64,000 nucleotides of DNA from Caldicellulosiruptor danielii (lineage in GTDB: Bacteria; Bacillota; Thermoanaerobacteria; Caldicellulosiruptorales; Caldicellulosiruptoraceae), in NCBI RefSeq assembly GCF_034343125.1, contig NZ_CP139957.1, positions 2,412,001 through 2,476,000 of the forward strand. The letters are read 5' to 3'. Positions 1-7,829 of this stretch are shown in pieces (within the stretch, counting starts at the first letter, position 1; the number at the start of each line of letters is the position of its first letter). The position numbers were made by a program, and so were the translations under genes. A model generated the notes under the pieces. It had not been told where the DNA came from. It did no database searches and worked only from the letters and a program-made list of their open reading frames with translations.

Positions 1-406
1 CTACTACCTCAAGATCAGCCCATTCAATGTACATCTTAACATCACAGCAGCCACAAAAGCTTTTGTGAGTTTCTTCCAAGCATTTGATGTTTATAAAAGC
101 ATCAACATCGTGGCACAAATGTACATTGTGAACAGACTGCTGAGGGTTTGCAGCTGTGTACATCACATTTAAGTTTATTGTACCTGAGACAACTATTTTG
201 TCACCAAGTGGTCCACAAATTAGCTTACATTTTTTTCTTGTAATCTGCATCACAATGGACGAAAAATCTTCTATCTCTGGCTTTGACTCTGGAATTTCAA
301 ACTCGGCCTTTGTCAGCACTTGTTTATAAACATGTGTCTTTTTTACATCGTCATACTCATGTGGCTCAATTATCCCTAAGTATGCACAACCTTTTTGTAT
401 TTCCAT
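1..406 (-). CDS. SPOCS (DUF3794) domain protein, 3' end cut by window
   Basis: The frame is open from ATG at 404-406 to the window edge, giving 135 codons. An AGGA-type ribosome site lies just upstream of the ATG. It shares with the next two genes the family pattern of a GxKIVVxG strand, then a VMYTAxxPxQSVHN segment. Unlike them it is Cys-rich near its visible end (FCGCCDVK). The SPOCS/DUF3794 family is common in Clostridia, including spore-associated proteins, but its biochemical role is not defined. This is the last member of a three-gene minus-strand tandem. The C-terminus lies outside the window. Confidence 0.75.
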   Translation of the reverse strand, partial: MEIQKGCAYLGIIEPHEYDDVKKTHVYKQVLTKAEFEIPESKPEIEDFSSIVMQITRKKCKLICGPLGDKIVVSGTINLNVMYTAANPQQSVHNVHLCHDVDAFINIKCLEETHKSFCGCCDVKMYIEWADLEVV

Positions 407-481
407 CTTTTCCTATAGACCTTTTTAACATTGTTCTAATGTTGATTTTATGGCAACTTCTCCTATTTTATGATACTAAAT

Positions 482-1003
482 TTAGCCAAGTACAGTTGAT
501 AGCGCAGCATTTAATGTTGCCCAGATGAAAAGGACTGTGCATTTTTCAATTGTTCTTGGATCAAGAAGTGATACTGTCACATCTTCAATCAGCACGTTGG
601 GTTTTCCAACCAAAACATCGTTTAAAGTGATACCTAATGTCTGCAAAAGCTGCAATGTGTTTGTACCAGCAGGAAGCTTAAGTGGCACTTCAATGAATGT
701 GCAAAATGGCTCTGTGTACAAAACAGAGTGAACAGACTGCTCAGGGACATTGGCTGTGTATATGATCTTTTGTTTTAGCTCCCCATCAACAACAATTTTT
801 AGTCCAACGGGTGTAGGAATTACTCTTGAGTCTGTCACCTTTGCTTCAATCAAAACTGTGTTTATTTGCTCAACATCAGGCTTTTCTTGAGGAATCGTGA
901 GCTTTTCTTCTACAATATATTCTGTGTTAGGATTTGTCGGAAGTAAAGTCGGAAAGCTTGATGGGTCTGCAATTCCGATTATGTCAACAAAATTTCTAAG
1001 CAT
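482..1003 (-). CDS. SPOCS (DUF3794) domain protein
   Basis: This 173-residue protein has one SPOCS/DUF3794 domain spanning most of its length. It shows the characteristic TPVGLKIVVDGELKQKI and QSVHSVLYTEPFCTFIEVPL stretches, with no signal peptide or membrane helix. The start is well fixed: GGAGGTG sits 7 bases before the ATG at 1001-1003. It is about 50% like its 1035-1559 neighbour over the domain by eye, so the pair arose by tandem duplication. Function is unknown beyond the family's link to clostridial spore or surface proteins. Confidence 0.8.
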   Translation of the reverse strand: MLRNFVDIIGIADPSSFPTLLPTNPNTEYIVEEKLTIPQEKPDVEQINTVLIEAKVTDSRVIPTPVGLKIVVDGELKQKIIYTANVPEQSVHSVLYTEPFCTFIEVPLKLPAGTNTLQLLQTLGITLNDVLVGKPNVLIEDVTVSLLDPRTIEKCTVLFIWATLNAALSTVLG

Positions 1004-1034
1004 TCTTACTCACACCTCCATAAAATCAATTGTT

Positions 1035-1559
1035 CTAAGCTGGTAAGTAGGTTGCCAATAACGCGTTTACTCTTACCCATGCAAAGAGTATTGTACATTT
1101 TTTGGCTTTTCTTGTGTCAATCTGGGATATAGAAAAGTCTTCTATAATGATATTAGGTGGTACGCTGATTACATCATCTAAGGTAATTCCAAGAGTTTGC
1201 AAAAGGTTTAGTACATTCTGACCAGATGGAAGATTGAGCGGTATATCTATAAAGTTGCAAAAGTCTGTTATAAACATTGCTGAGTGAATAGACTGTGTAG
1301 GTTCATTTGCAACATATGTTATCTTTTGCTTAAGTTCACCTTCGATAATTACTTTCAGTCCAGTTGGTGTTGCAATTGCATAGTAGTTTTTTATGCTTGC
1401 CTCTACCATAACAGATACAATTTGCTCCATCTCAGGCTTTTCTGCAGGTATTGTAACTTGTTCTTCAACCTCAAACTGATTGTATCTATCAAGAGTTGTA
1501 AGTGTGGGAAATTCAGATACATTTGCAACCCCTTCAATACTGACAAAGTTTTTGAGCAT
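1035..1559 (-). CDS. SPOCS (DUF3794) domain protein
   Basis: This is a 174-residue SPOCS/DUF3794 protein and the first gene of the tandem. I place the start at ATG 1557-1559 (MLKNFVSIEGV), because this aligns with the N-terminus of the next gene and GGAG lies about 11 bases upstream. A TTG one codon earlier is equally possible. The frame remains open further upstream, but that extension is hydrophobic, low-complexity and has no family similarity. Domain features match the neighbour: TPTGLKVIIEGELKQKI followed by QSIHSAMFITDFCNFIDIPL. No enzymatic residues are recognised. Confidence 0.8.
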   Translation of the reverse strand: MLKNFVSIEGVANVSEFPTLTTLDRYNQFEVEEQVTIPAEKPEMEQIVSVMVEASIKNYYAIATPTGLKVIIEGELKQKITYVANEPTQSIHSAMFITDFCNFIDIPLNLPSGQNVLNLLQTLGITLDDVISVPPNIIIEDFSISQIDTRKAKKCTILFAWVRVNALLATYLPA

Positions 1560-1622
1560 CAAACCATCATCTCCGTTTTTATTGTGTTTACATAAGCATA
1601 ATATGAAATGAAGCAAAAATGT

Positions 1623-1739
1623 GTGATAGGAATTTTTGGAAAGAAAAAAGATAATGTAAAATGGCATAAAAAAATGAAGGGGTTAGAGAGGTTAAAAGAT
1701 TTGAAAAATGAGTATAAATTGCTAAAAGAAGACGAATAA
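1623..1739 (+). CDS. Possible small basic protein, 38 residues
   Basis: A GTG-initiated frame in the 300-base gap between the SPOCS and VanZ genes encodes a strongly charged peptide (MIGIFGKKKDNVKWHKKMKG then LERLKDLKNEYKLLKEDE). The composition looks like a real small helical protein. However, there is no convincing ribosome site and no recognised family. Treat it as a candidate only. The rest of the gap to 1858 shows nothing I can support. Confidence 0.25.
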   Translation: MIGIFGKKKDNVKWHKKMKGLERLKDLKNEYKLLKEDE

Positions 1740-1858
1740 TATGTATTAAAGAAAAGTAAAAGGAACAATCTAAGTGATGCCATCGCCCAATTTTTTTAGA
1801 GGGTTAAAAAATGGACTTGTGATAAGCATTTTGTTGTGGGTGGTTATAATCGTTTTGG

Positions 1859-2293
1859 TTAGGGTTTTGGTTTTAGTGTGTGGTATATTTTAAAGATGAA
1901 TTTGTAAAGTCCAATTCCTATCAAAGCTCCAATACCATCAATTAAAACATCATAAACCTCTGTACCTCTGCCTGGTACGAATAGCTGGTGTATTTCATCA
2001 GTTATGGCATAAAGTATGCAAAATAGAAGAAAAAATAAAAAGGATTTAGAACCTTTAATTCCACTTACCACAAATGCATTCGCCACCAATATGCCCAATA
2101 CCAAATAAACCATGGCATGGGCATATTCCCTTACAACATCATTGAGTTTGTTTATTATGTTTTTTCTTGGTTCAATTTGAACGTTAGGAACACCTACCTT
2201 TTGCGTTGCTTTGATAATTTGCTTGGTTACACTTTTGCTAAGCTCATTAGATTCTTTTGCAGGTTGGGAAGATAAAGAGAAAATAATGAGCAA
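1859..2293 (-). CDS. VanZ-like membrane protein, start uncertain
   Basis: This VanZ-family protein has the diagnostic N-terminal LIIFSLSSQPA motif and a late DEIHQLFVPGRG motif. Hydrophobic helices lie at about residues 58-75 and 85-100, with another near the C-terminus. VanZ-like proteins are small membrane proteins, some linked to glycopeptide resistance, but most are uncharacterised. The only usable start is TTG at 2291-2293. Four upstream codons (L-I-L-W) still match the family but follow an in-frame TGA. The first membrane helix may therefore be truncated, and no ribosome site is visible. Confidence 0.6.
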   Translation of the reverse strand: MLIIFSLSSQPAKESNELSKSVTKQIIKATQKVGVPNVQIEPRKNIINKLNDVVREYAHAMVYLVLGILVANAFVVSGIKGSKSFLFFLLFCILYAITDEIHQLFVPGRGTEVYDVLIDGIGALIGIGLYKFIFKIYHTLKPKP

Positions 2294-2345
2294 CCATAGG
2301 ATTAGTCAAAAGCTTTTATCTTAACTCCTCGAGATCGCAAGACAT

Positions 2346-2575
2346 TTATTTTATATCATGAGCAGGGCTTAGTCTATCGTCTGAAGAGTAACCCTTCATA
2401 GCAATTCCTAAAACTGCTATCATCTTTGGAACACTATATTTTCCAATTGCCTTCATTACAAGATTTGAGATATACAAAGGAATCCCTTCATTGAACATTC
2501 TTGCCGTTTTTGAAAACTTCAAATTAACACCAAGTTTCTCTGCTTTTATTTTACAAAATTTGATTAGAATGAGAA
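2346..2575 (-). pseudogene. Nucleotide-sugar dehydrogenase fragment
   Basis: An open minus-strand stretch of about 75 codons has no start codon but reads as the central-to-C-terminal part of a UDP-sugar dehydrogenase. It contains KAEKLGVNLKFSKTARMFNE, then IPLYISNLVMKAIGK, then a degraded VLGIAMKGYSSDDRLSPA. The last matches the family motif VLGLAYKxxTDDxRxSPA, where the nucleotide-binding domain begins. It stops seven codons later, so both the N-terminal Rossmann domain and the C-terminal domain are missing. It is one of several relics of a polysaccharide cluster here. Confidence 0.6.
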
Positions 2576-2629
2576 ATATTTTTCTTTTATGCTTACTATG
2601 TAAAAAACTCCAATTACCAACATTATATG

Positions 2630-3286
2630 TTAAAACATTCTACAAAAAGCTTCAACATCATAAAACATATGAATATTTTCCTTTATTCTCTCTTCAGACC
2701 AATCCCACCATTTAATTTTTAGAAGCTTTTCTCTAATCTCTGGAGGAAACCTCCATTTGATTAGCCGCGCAGGAACACCGCCAACAATCGAATATGGCTC
2801 CACATCCTTAGTTACTACAGCCCCTGCATCTATTATAGCACCATCTCCAATTTTTACACCTCTCAAAATAATCACATTTGATCCTATCCGAACATTATTA
2901 CCAATAATGGGTACTTCTTTATTTATTTCCAATTTACTTATAATTTCTGAATCTGAAATAAATTTTAACTTTCTTTCGTACAAAAATGGATGTGTCGAAA
3001 CCAAATGATATGGATGCTCTGATATCCCTATTTTTACGTTGGGTCCAATTGAGCAAAATTTTCAAATTATACCGCTTTCCATGACCGAACCACAATTTAC
3101 ATACGTATAATCGCCAATAATAACATCCTTACCTATGTATACATCTTTATAAACCATTGTATTTTTCGATAATTTGCATTTTATGTCAACATTCACTGAA
3201 TAAATTTTTGCCCTAAATTTTTTATAAAAATAAATTTGTTTAATCTTCAGCTTTATAAATCTTGGTAGCAAAACTTTAATGTTCAT
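2630..3286 (-). pseudogene. Hexapeptide-repeat acyltransferase with one in-frame TGA
   Basis: Reading straight through a single TGA (plus positions 3062-3064) gives a full 218-residue left-handed beta-helix acyltransferase of the CatB/VatD/maltose-acetyltransferase type. Hexapeptide repeats include IGKDVIIGDYTYV, then [12 protein letters not shown], then [20 protein letters not shown]. The catalytic-type His region ([12 protein letters not shown]) and the C-terminal [12 protein letters not shown] motif are present. The stop falls in SGII-stop-KFCSIG, where relatives normally have Gly, so GGA to TGA is one substitution. Such enzymes acetylate sugars of surface polysaccharides. The gene may be recently inactivated, or the stop may be a sequence error. 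Confidence 0.7.
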
Positions 3287-3361
3287 TTATAAAGCGGTCA
3301 CCCCTTTTTGGTACATTTTTATTCGATTGTTCTATCAAATTAGAAAATAATTAAACTTCGT

Positions 3362-3781
3362 CTATCGAGTGAAAATCTTTAATATTTTATATCTCACCCA
3401 ACTCAAAATTAATTTAATGTTCCCCAGAATATTATTTTCTTGCAACCTCATTGCGCTTTTTAATAATTTTTTAAAATAGTCTTTATCAACGTATTTAAAA
3501 CCTAACATATTCAGCTTAGCAAATAACTCATTGTAACCATATTTTTTTTCATATGGTAAATGTAATATGTGTAGATCTATATCACCTTCCGTAAAATTGT
3601 AACATTTTGGAGATGTCCAAATCCTTTTTATAAACTTATTTGCTTCGTTGTTTTCAAACCCCAGTTTGTAGTATAAAAAACTGAGTGTTTGAGCTTCTTC
3701 GTTAAACTTTAGTTTCTTCTGTTTATTTCTCTCTAACATGATGGGAAATAGATTTGTAAATTCTTTATATACCTCTCTCAA
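3362..3781 (-). CDS. Hypothetical protein, probable C-terminal remnant
   Basis: This is a 139-residue minus-strand frame with TTG as the only plausible start. The frame stays open for about 20 more codons upstream (EKFKEIRRYFKKIKDI) without ATG or GTG. An AAGGAG lies 24 bases before the TTG, too far to use. The protein is basic at its end and has no membrane helix. I recognise no family; the stretch TEGDIDLHILHLPYEKKYGY recalls uncharacterised glycosyltransferase-like proteins of polysaccharide loci. Its neighbours are broken sugar-modification genes, so it may also be truncated. Confidence 0.4.
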   Translation of the reverse strand: MREVYKEFTNLFPIMLERNKQKKLKFNEEAQTLSFLYYKLGFENNEANKFIKRIWTSPKCYNFTEGDIDLHILHLPYEKKYGYNELFAKLNMLGFKYVDKDYFKKLLKSAMRLQENNILGNIKLILSWVRYKILKIFTR

Positions 3782-3839
3782 TATATCTTTGATTTTCTTA
3801 AAATATCTCCTTATTTCTTTAAATTTCTCTGTCGAAATG

Positions 3840-4179
3840 AATAATTATATTCTTATTATTACTATTATTGCTTTATTCTACCATGCAAAGCTTAAACTCA
3901 ACCTATTTCATGTATTTATCTTATTATTCTACCATATTACGGCGGGTTTCTATCCACTAAAACCATGGTGTTTACCCTCTCATGTCTCTCAGGGTCTTAT
4001 TATTTTGCCCTCAATTCCCTCGTCCTATCTACCATGGCGTGGACGTCAGTTATGCTCGTATGCTCTCTTCTTCGCCCGTATGGGGGATGTACTCTGACCA
4101 CCCGCTCTATCTTTCTATCTGCTGTCAATAAATTGTTAAAAAATTTCTTCTTCTGCTTACTATCAATTCATCTTTAAGA
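3840..4179. other. Gene-free interval with GC-richer core and ACCAT repeats
   Basis: There is no credible coding frame in this interval. The motif (T/A)TCTACCAT occurs at 3876-3884, 3927-3935 and 4027-4035, and ACCATGG occurs at 3962 and 4031. The core, roughly 3945-4115, is clearly richer in G+C than the flanks, which is unusual for intergenic DNA here. The arms ACCCT and AGGGT near 3972-3994 can pair. It could be a degraded mobile-element end or a structured RNA gene. I cannot decide which. Confidence 0.3.
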
Positions 4180-4202
4180 TTTGAGCTTGTCTTAAAAGGG
4201 AC

Positions 4203-4239
4203 GCTTTGCTATCCGAAAGGTCTCAATCCCCAGCAAAGC
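4203..4239 (-). ncRNA. Hairpin in the IS110 3' flank, bridge-RNA candidate
   Basis: The perfect 8-bp arms GCTTTGCT (4203-4210) and AGCAAAGC (4232-4239) enclose a 21-base loop. They lie about 100 bases beyond the transposase stop. In IS1111-type members of the IS110 family the bridge RNA is encoded downstream of the transposase, so a structured RNA here would fit. Only this stem is obvious. A donor or target loop cannot be assigned without the exact element ends. Confidence 0.3.
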
Positions 4240-4339
4240 TAAGAAATATTTCACCCCTTACAGTTATGAGATCTATTTACACCCTAACTTTATACCTTAT
4301 CTAATACAATAAACACGACTGTAAATCCTTCATAATAAA

Positions 4340-5626
4340 CTATACCGCCTTTGCTAATGCCGATCTTTTTATATCACTTAACATTTTGCTACCATCATAT
4401 TTTACGCCCTTCTTCAAAATTGCATAAAATATCCTTATCAACTTACAACATAGCGCTATCAACGATTGCTTCTTCTTTAGCGCATTAGTCTCTCGTGTCG
4501 TGTAATACCTATGCAACTCTTTAAATTCTTCATTCTTTGCTACTATCGTAATCATAGCCCTAAACAATACGCTCCTCAACCTTCCTCGCCCTCTTTTGCT
4601 TATACACGTCTGTCCCTTATGCTTCCCAGAACTATTCTCAACTATATTAAGTCCTGCTAATTTCTGAATTTGCTTCGCATCCTCATACTTTTTTATATCC
4701 CCAACTTCAGAAATAAAACCTACTGCTGTTTTCACCCCCACTCCCTTGATATTAAGTAATTCCTCACCATTTGGCACTTCCTTCAATAATTCTGCCATCT
4801 CAGCTTCTATCTCCTCTATTTGTTTCCTCAAAAGCTCATATTCCTCAATTAAATATCTCATCTCTTGTCTTGCCAGCTTTCTACCTTCTCTTTTACCTAT
4901 ACTCCTCTTCGCTACTTCTACTAATTCAGCTGCTTTTCTTCTACTCATAGCTCTTTTATCTACTTTTCCTGCCCATGTGGCTAAAATCCCTTCCAATCCT
5001 TTTTCTACCACCTCACAAGGCAATGGCATCTCTTTTAGTGTCAACAGCGCAACTTTGCCTTCCCAATCACAAAATACTTCTAAAAACTCTGGAAAATAAA
5101 TATCCAGCCAGTTGATTATTTGATTCTTTAAAACGTTTATTCGTTTTTGAAGCCTTTCATATATATTCATTGCTACTCTCATCTCAGCATATATGCCCTC
5201 AGGTATATTTGGCTGTGTGTATCTACCATCTTTCACAAGCATCGCTATCGTTTTTGGGTTCTTTATATCACTCTTACTTTGGGTATTATCATCAAGCTCT
5301 TTACTCCTCTTCACGTGAAAAGGATTCACTAAAACTACTTTTATGCCTCTTTCTCTCAAATACTGTTCAAAACACAACCAGTAATGCCCTGTAGGTTCTA
5401 TCCCTACTATTACATCATTCTTGCCATTGGCTTTCATTATCTTATCTGCCCAATCCAAAAATTTCTCTATACCTTCGTTATTGTTTTCAAACTCTATTCT
5501 CTTGCCAAGCTCCACTCCTCTAAAGTCAAATGCTCTACCAACATGTCTTTCCTTTGCTATATCTACTCCTACAACCAAAGTCCTTTCTGTGACTTGTAAT
5601 ATCTTCTCATTTTGTGTATACTTCAA
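4340..5626 (-). CDS. IS110-family transposase (429 residues)
   Basis: This is a DEDD-type recombinase. The N-terminal RuvC-like domain shows the first Asp in VVGVDIAKE and the Glu in VGIEPTGHYW. The third Asp is in SKSD, but the expected fourth position reads Asn (KSDIKNPKTIAML). A coiled-coil middle leads to the C-terminal Tnp2 domain (LLNIKGVGVKTAVGFISEVG, then NSSGKHKGQTCISKRGRGRL) with its candidate catalytic Ser. I choose TTG at 5624-5626 because GGAGG lies 8 bases upstream; the frame runs 14 codons further without such support. Known relatives use a bridge RNA to pair donor and target. The Asn may impair catalysis. Confidence 0.85.
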   Translation of the reverse strand: MKYTQNEKILQVTERTLVVGVDIAKERHVGRAFDFRGVELGKRIEFENNNEGIEKFLDWADKIMKANGKNDVIVGIEPTGHYWLCFEQYLRERGIKVVLVNPFHVKRSKELDDNTQSKSDIKNPKTIAMLVKDGRYTQPNIPEGIYAEMRVAMNIYERLQKRINVLKNQIINWLDIYFPEFLEVFCDWEGKVALLTLKEMPLPCEVVEKGLEGILATWAGKVDKRAMSRRKAAELVEVAKRSIGKREGRKLARQEMRYLIEEYELLRKQIEEIEAEMAELLKEVPNGEELLNIKGVGVKTAVGFISEVGDIKKYEDAKQIQKLAGLNIVENSSGKHKGQTCISKRGRGRLRSVLFRAMITIVAKNEEFKELHRYYTTRETNALKKKQSLIALCCKLIRIFYAILKKGVKYDGSKMLSDIKRSALAKAV

Positions 5627-5629
5627 GGT

Positions 5630-5699
5630 AGGTACCTCCTTTATTGTGTTTTGTCGTAAGTTGTACAACTTACTTTATTAATTTTATCAGGAGGTACCT
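5630..5699 (-). promoter_or_regulatory. Anti-Shine-Dalgarno inverted repeat with nested palindrome
   Basis: In the transposase leader, AGGTACCTCCT precedes the exactly complementary AGGAGGTACCT, which contains the ribosome site (11 bp; plus positions 5689-5699 and 5630-5640). Between them sits the perfect 18-base palindrome GTAAGTTGTACAACTTAC (5656-5673). A transcript entering from outside would fold and hide the ribosome site. A transcript starting inside the repeat would not. This type of control is known from IS10 and IS200; applying it here is inference. Confidence 0.6.
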
Positions 5700-5939
5700 T
5701 ATCTTTTCAAATCTCATTTCAGCTCATTTTTCCTCATTTTCGTTCATTACAGGAATGCTTGTATAATTAATTTTCGTAAGACACATCAAAAAAACTCTAA
5801 TAAAATAACAACCATAGTTTCGGTTAACATAAGATTTTGAGTCTCATCATTAAAATAACATCTCAGATACTTCCTCTTTGAGAGGAAAGCAGCACAAAGT
5901 CTCTTCCTGCTGCTTGTGGCTTCTAATCTTTAGCCACTT

Positions 5940-6225
5940 TAACGCTGGCCTCTTGCCAGCCATACTAACTTTGATATAATTCTTTGATATAATTCTTTCT
6001 ATCTGGGCATGGAATTTACCTGTAATCGCCCCCTGGGAACGGAAATATATTTCCGTATACCCGCAGAAAAGACTATTATTCCATTCCAGGTAAGTCTAAA
6101 CTATTTGGCTGGTTGAGGCCAGCTTAAATCTTAGTTTAAGCTGGTTCCTCGTATCACTTGCAAGGTTGTATACTTACCTTTGCTCGGAATGGAAAACTCA
6201 TGCCCTAATTCAATTTTAAAATCAC
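5940..6225 (+). ncRNA. Bridge-RNA-like structured region upstream of the transposase
   Basis: Several strong stems lie in the non-coding left flank. GCTGGC/GCCAGC (5944-5960) is the first. ACGGAAATATATTTCCGT (6039-6056) is a perfect palindrome. TTCCATTCC (6079-6087) pairs with GGAATGGAA (6186-6194), and AGGTAAGT (6088-6095) with ACTTACCT (6172-6179). These enclose CCAGCTTAAA/TTTAAGCTGG (6119-6144) with a 6-base loop. A duplicated ATCACTTGCA occurs at about 6153 and 6221. A multi-branched RNA immediately 5' of an IS110 transposase is the known place and shape of a bridge RNA. Confidence 0.55.
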
Positions 6226-6246
6226 TTGCAGGGAGGTTTAATTGCT

Positions 6247-7543
6247 ATGAACCTAAAACCTATTGCCGGGATTGATGTAGCCAAGTATTTCAGCGAAATG
6301 GTGATTATCTCTCCTACAAATGAAATAATCGCTCGCTTGACTATCCGTCACAATAATCCCTCTGACTTTGATAGAGCTATTGAAATCCTTAAAAAAGTTG
6401 AAGAGGATTTCGCAGCTCGCCCTATCATCGTCATCTCAAGCCACAGGGCATTACCACAAAATCCTCTCCCGCTTCTTTACTTCTAATGGCTGGGATGTTT
6501 CAATTATCAATCCCATCCAATTCTGCCTCTATCAAAAATGCGGGAACAAGTCAAAGTAAAAAATGATAAAACCGATGCCCTGTGGATTGCCTTAACTTTC
6601 AGACTTACTAACTCTACTGTAGTACAACCTTCATCTGAAATCCTCGACTGCTTGAAAAACCTATGCCGTCAGTATTACAACCTCAGCGATGAATTAACCT
6701 CTTACAAATATAGACTTACTTCTGTCGTCGACCAAATTATGCTCAATTTTAAAGAGGTCTTCCCTGACATTTGCTTCTTGTACATCCTTGGCTATACTTG
6801 AAAACTACCCCACTCCAAATGATATCTTAAACGCTGACAGCGAAAAACTTATTTCCATCATTCAGCTAACCTCTAAAAAAAGCTATCAATGGGCCAAAGA
6901 AAAATACGAATTACTTATCGCAAAAGCTAAACAGTTTCAACCTTTTTCTATATCAGACTTAGCAACTGTTACTATGCTTAAAGTCCATATTAACATGGTC
7001 TTGACTTTACAGCAGAACATCGACAAAATTTTTGAAGCCATAAATCAACTTGTTCAGCAATCTTCACAGTCTCAGCCTTCACTCATGGAAAATATTAACC
7101 TCCTTCAATCTATCCCTGGCATAGGTTTTCTATCCGCTGCAACTATCCTTGCTGAAATAGGTGATTTCGAAAAATTTTCAAAACCCAACAAACTTGTTGC
7201 TTTCTTTGGCATTGATCCTTCCGTAAATCAATCAGGGCAATTTGTTGGCACAAAAAACAAAATGTCTAAACGTGGTTCTAAAATCTTGCGAAGAATCTTA
7301 TTTACAATTGCTCTTGCCAATATCAGAGCCAAAAGAGATTCTAAACCTTGTAATCCTGTACTATTCGAATACTATCAGAAAAAGTGCCAACAAAAGCCTA
7401 AAAAAGTTGCATTAGGTGCTGTTATGAGAAAAATTATTTGTATTATCTTTGCTGTTATGCGCGATAAAAAACCTTTTGAACTTAGAACTCCGGAGGAACA
7501 TATTCAAAAATGCTTTAATAAGACTGCTGTTTATTGGGTATAA
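6247..7543 (+). pseudogene. IS110-family transposase, at least three frameshifts
   Basis: The start is clear: GGGAGG precedes ATG 6247-6249 (MNLKPIAGIDVAK). The reading frame changes near 6435 (just before ATGHYHKIL, destroying the catalytic Glu), near 6525 (before VKVKNDKTDALWIAL) and near 6775 (before LAILENYPTP). The remaining frame to 7543 is an intact Tnp2 domain (LLQSIPGIGFLSAATILAEI, then FFGIDPSVNQSGQ, then KMSKRGSKILRRIL). It belongs to a different IS110 subgroup from the 4340-5626 transposase. It is inactive unless supplied in trans. Confidence 0.8.
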
Positions 7544-7576
7544 ATAATTGTTCTCTTAATTAAACATTGGTTAACA

Positions 7577-7829
7577 ATAATACTACCCAGCCTCTATATG
7601 TTATGTCAACTTCTAATGGATGGCTTACCTTTTTGCGCCCTTTTTAAAGAACCTTATACCATAAAATGGCATCAAAATTTTTAAAAAAACTCTTGACTTT
7701 AATTAGCTGGTCTCTTTTTAAAATTATTAATTTCAGCTCATAAAAACTCAAAAGGAGTTAAACCTATATAATCTACATTGTCACTAATTACAATATACGC
7801 AAGTTGCTAAATTTGTCTACAACACATTC
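7577..7829. other. Gene-free interval after the IS relic
   Basis: This is AT-rich sequence between the proposed IS right end and the glycosyltransferase remnant. I see no coding frame, hairpin terminator or promoter that I can defend. Confidence 0.4.

Larger units (their letters stand above)
4180..5760 (-). mobile_element. IS110-family insertion sequence (approximate bounds)
   Basis: The element holds an intact IS110-type transposase (4340-5626), about 160 bases of structured 3' flank and about 130 bases of structured 5' flank. IS110 elements lack classical terminal inverted repeats and integrate with a bridge RNA made from one flank. The ends given here are estimates, because no direct repeat marks them. 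Two structured flank segments are listed separately: a hairpin at 4203-4239 and an RBS-sequestering inverted repeat at 5630-5699. Confidence 0.6.
5822..7576 (+). mobile_element. Decayed IS110-family insertion sequence
   Basis: The element holds a frameshifted transposase (6247-7543), a 420-base structured left flank and a very short right flank. The octamer GGTTAACA occurs at 5822-5829 and again at 7569-7576, bracketing the gene. IS110-group elements typically have a long bridge-RNA-bearing left end and a short right end, so these octamers are my proposed borders. The borders are inference; the repeat and the asymmetry are visible. Confidence 0.5.

Noticed and set aside
3062-3064. In-frame TGA read as selenocysteine or tryptophan
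   Set aside because: The position is normally Gly in hexapeptide acyltransferases, and no selenocysteine-type hairpin or context was seen. A nonsense change or sequence error is simpler.
6788-7543. Independent gene starting at the ATG near 6788
   Set aside because: It lacks the N-terminal catalytic domain and a ribosome site and continues the reading of the upstream IS110 fragments after a frameshift.
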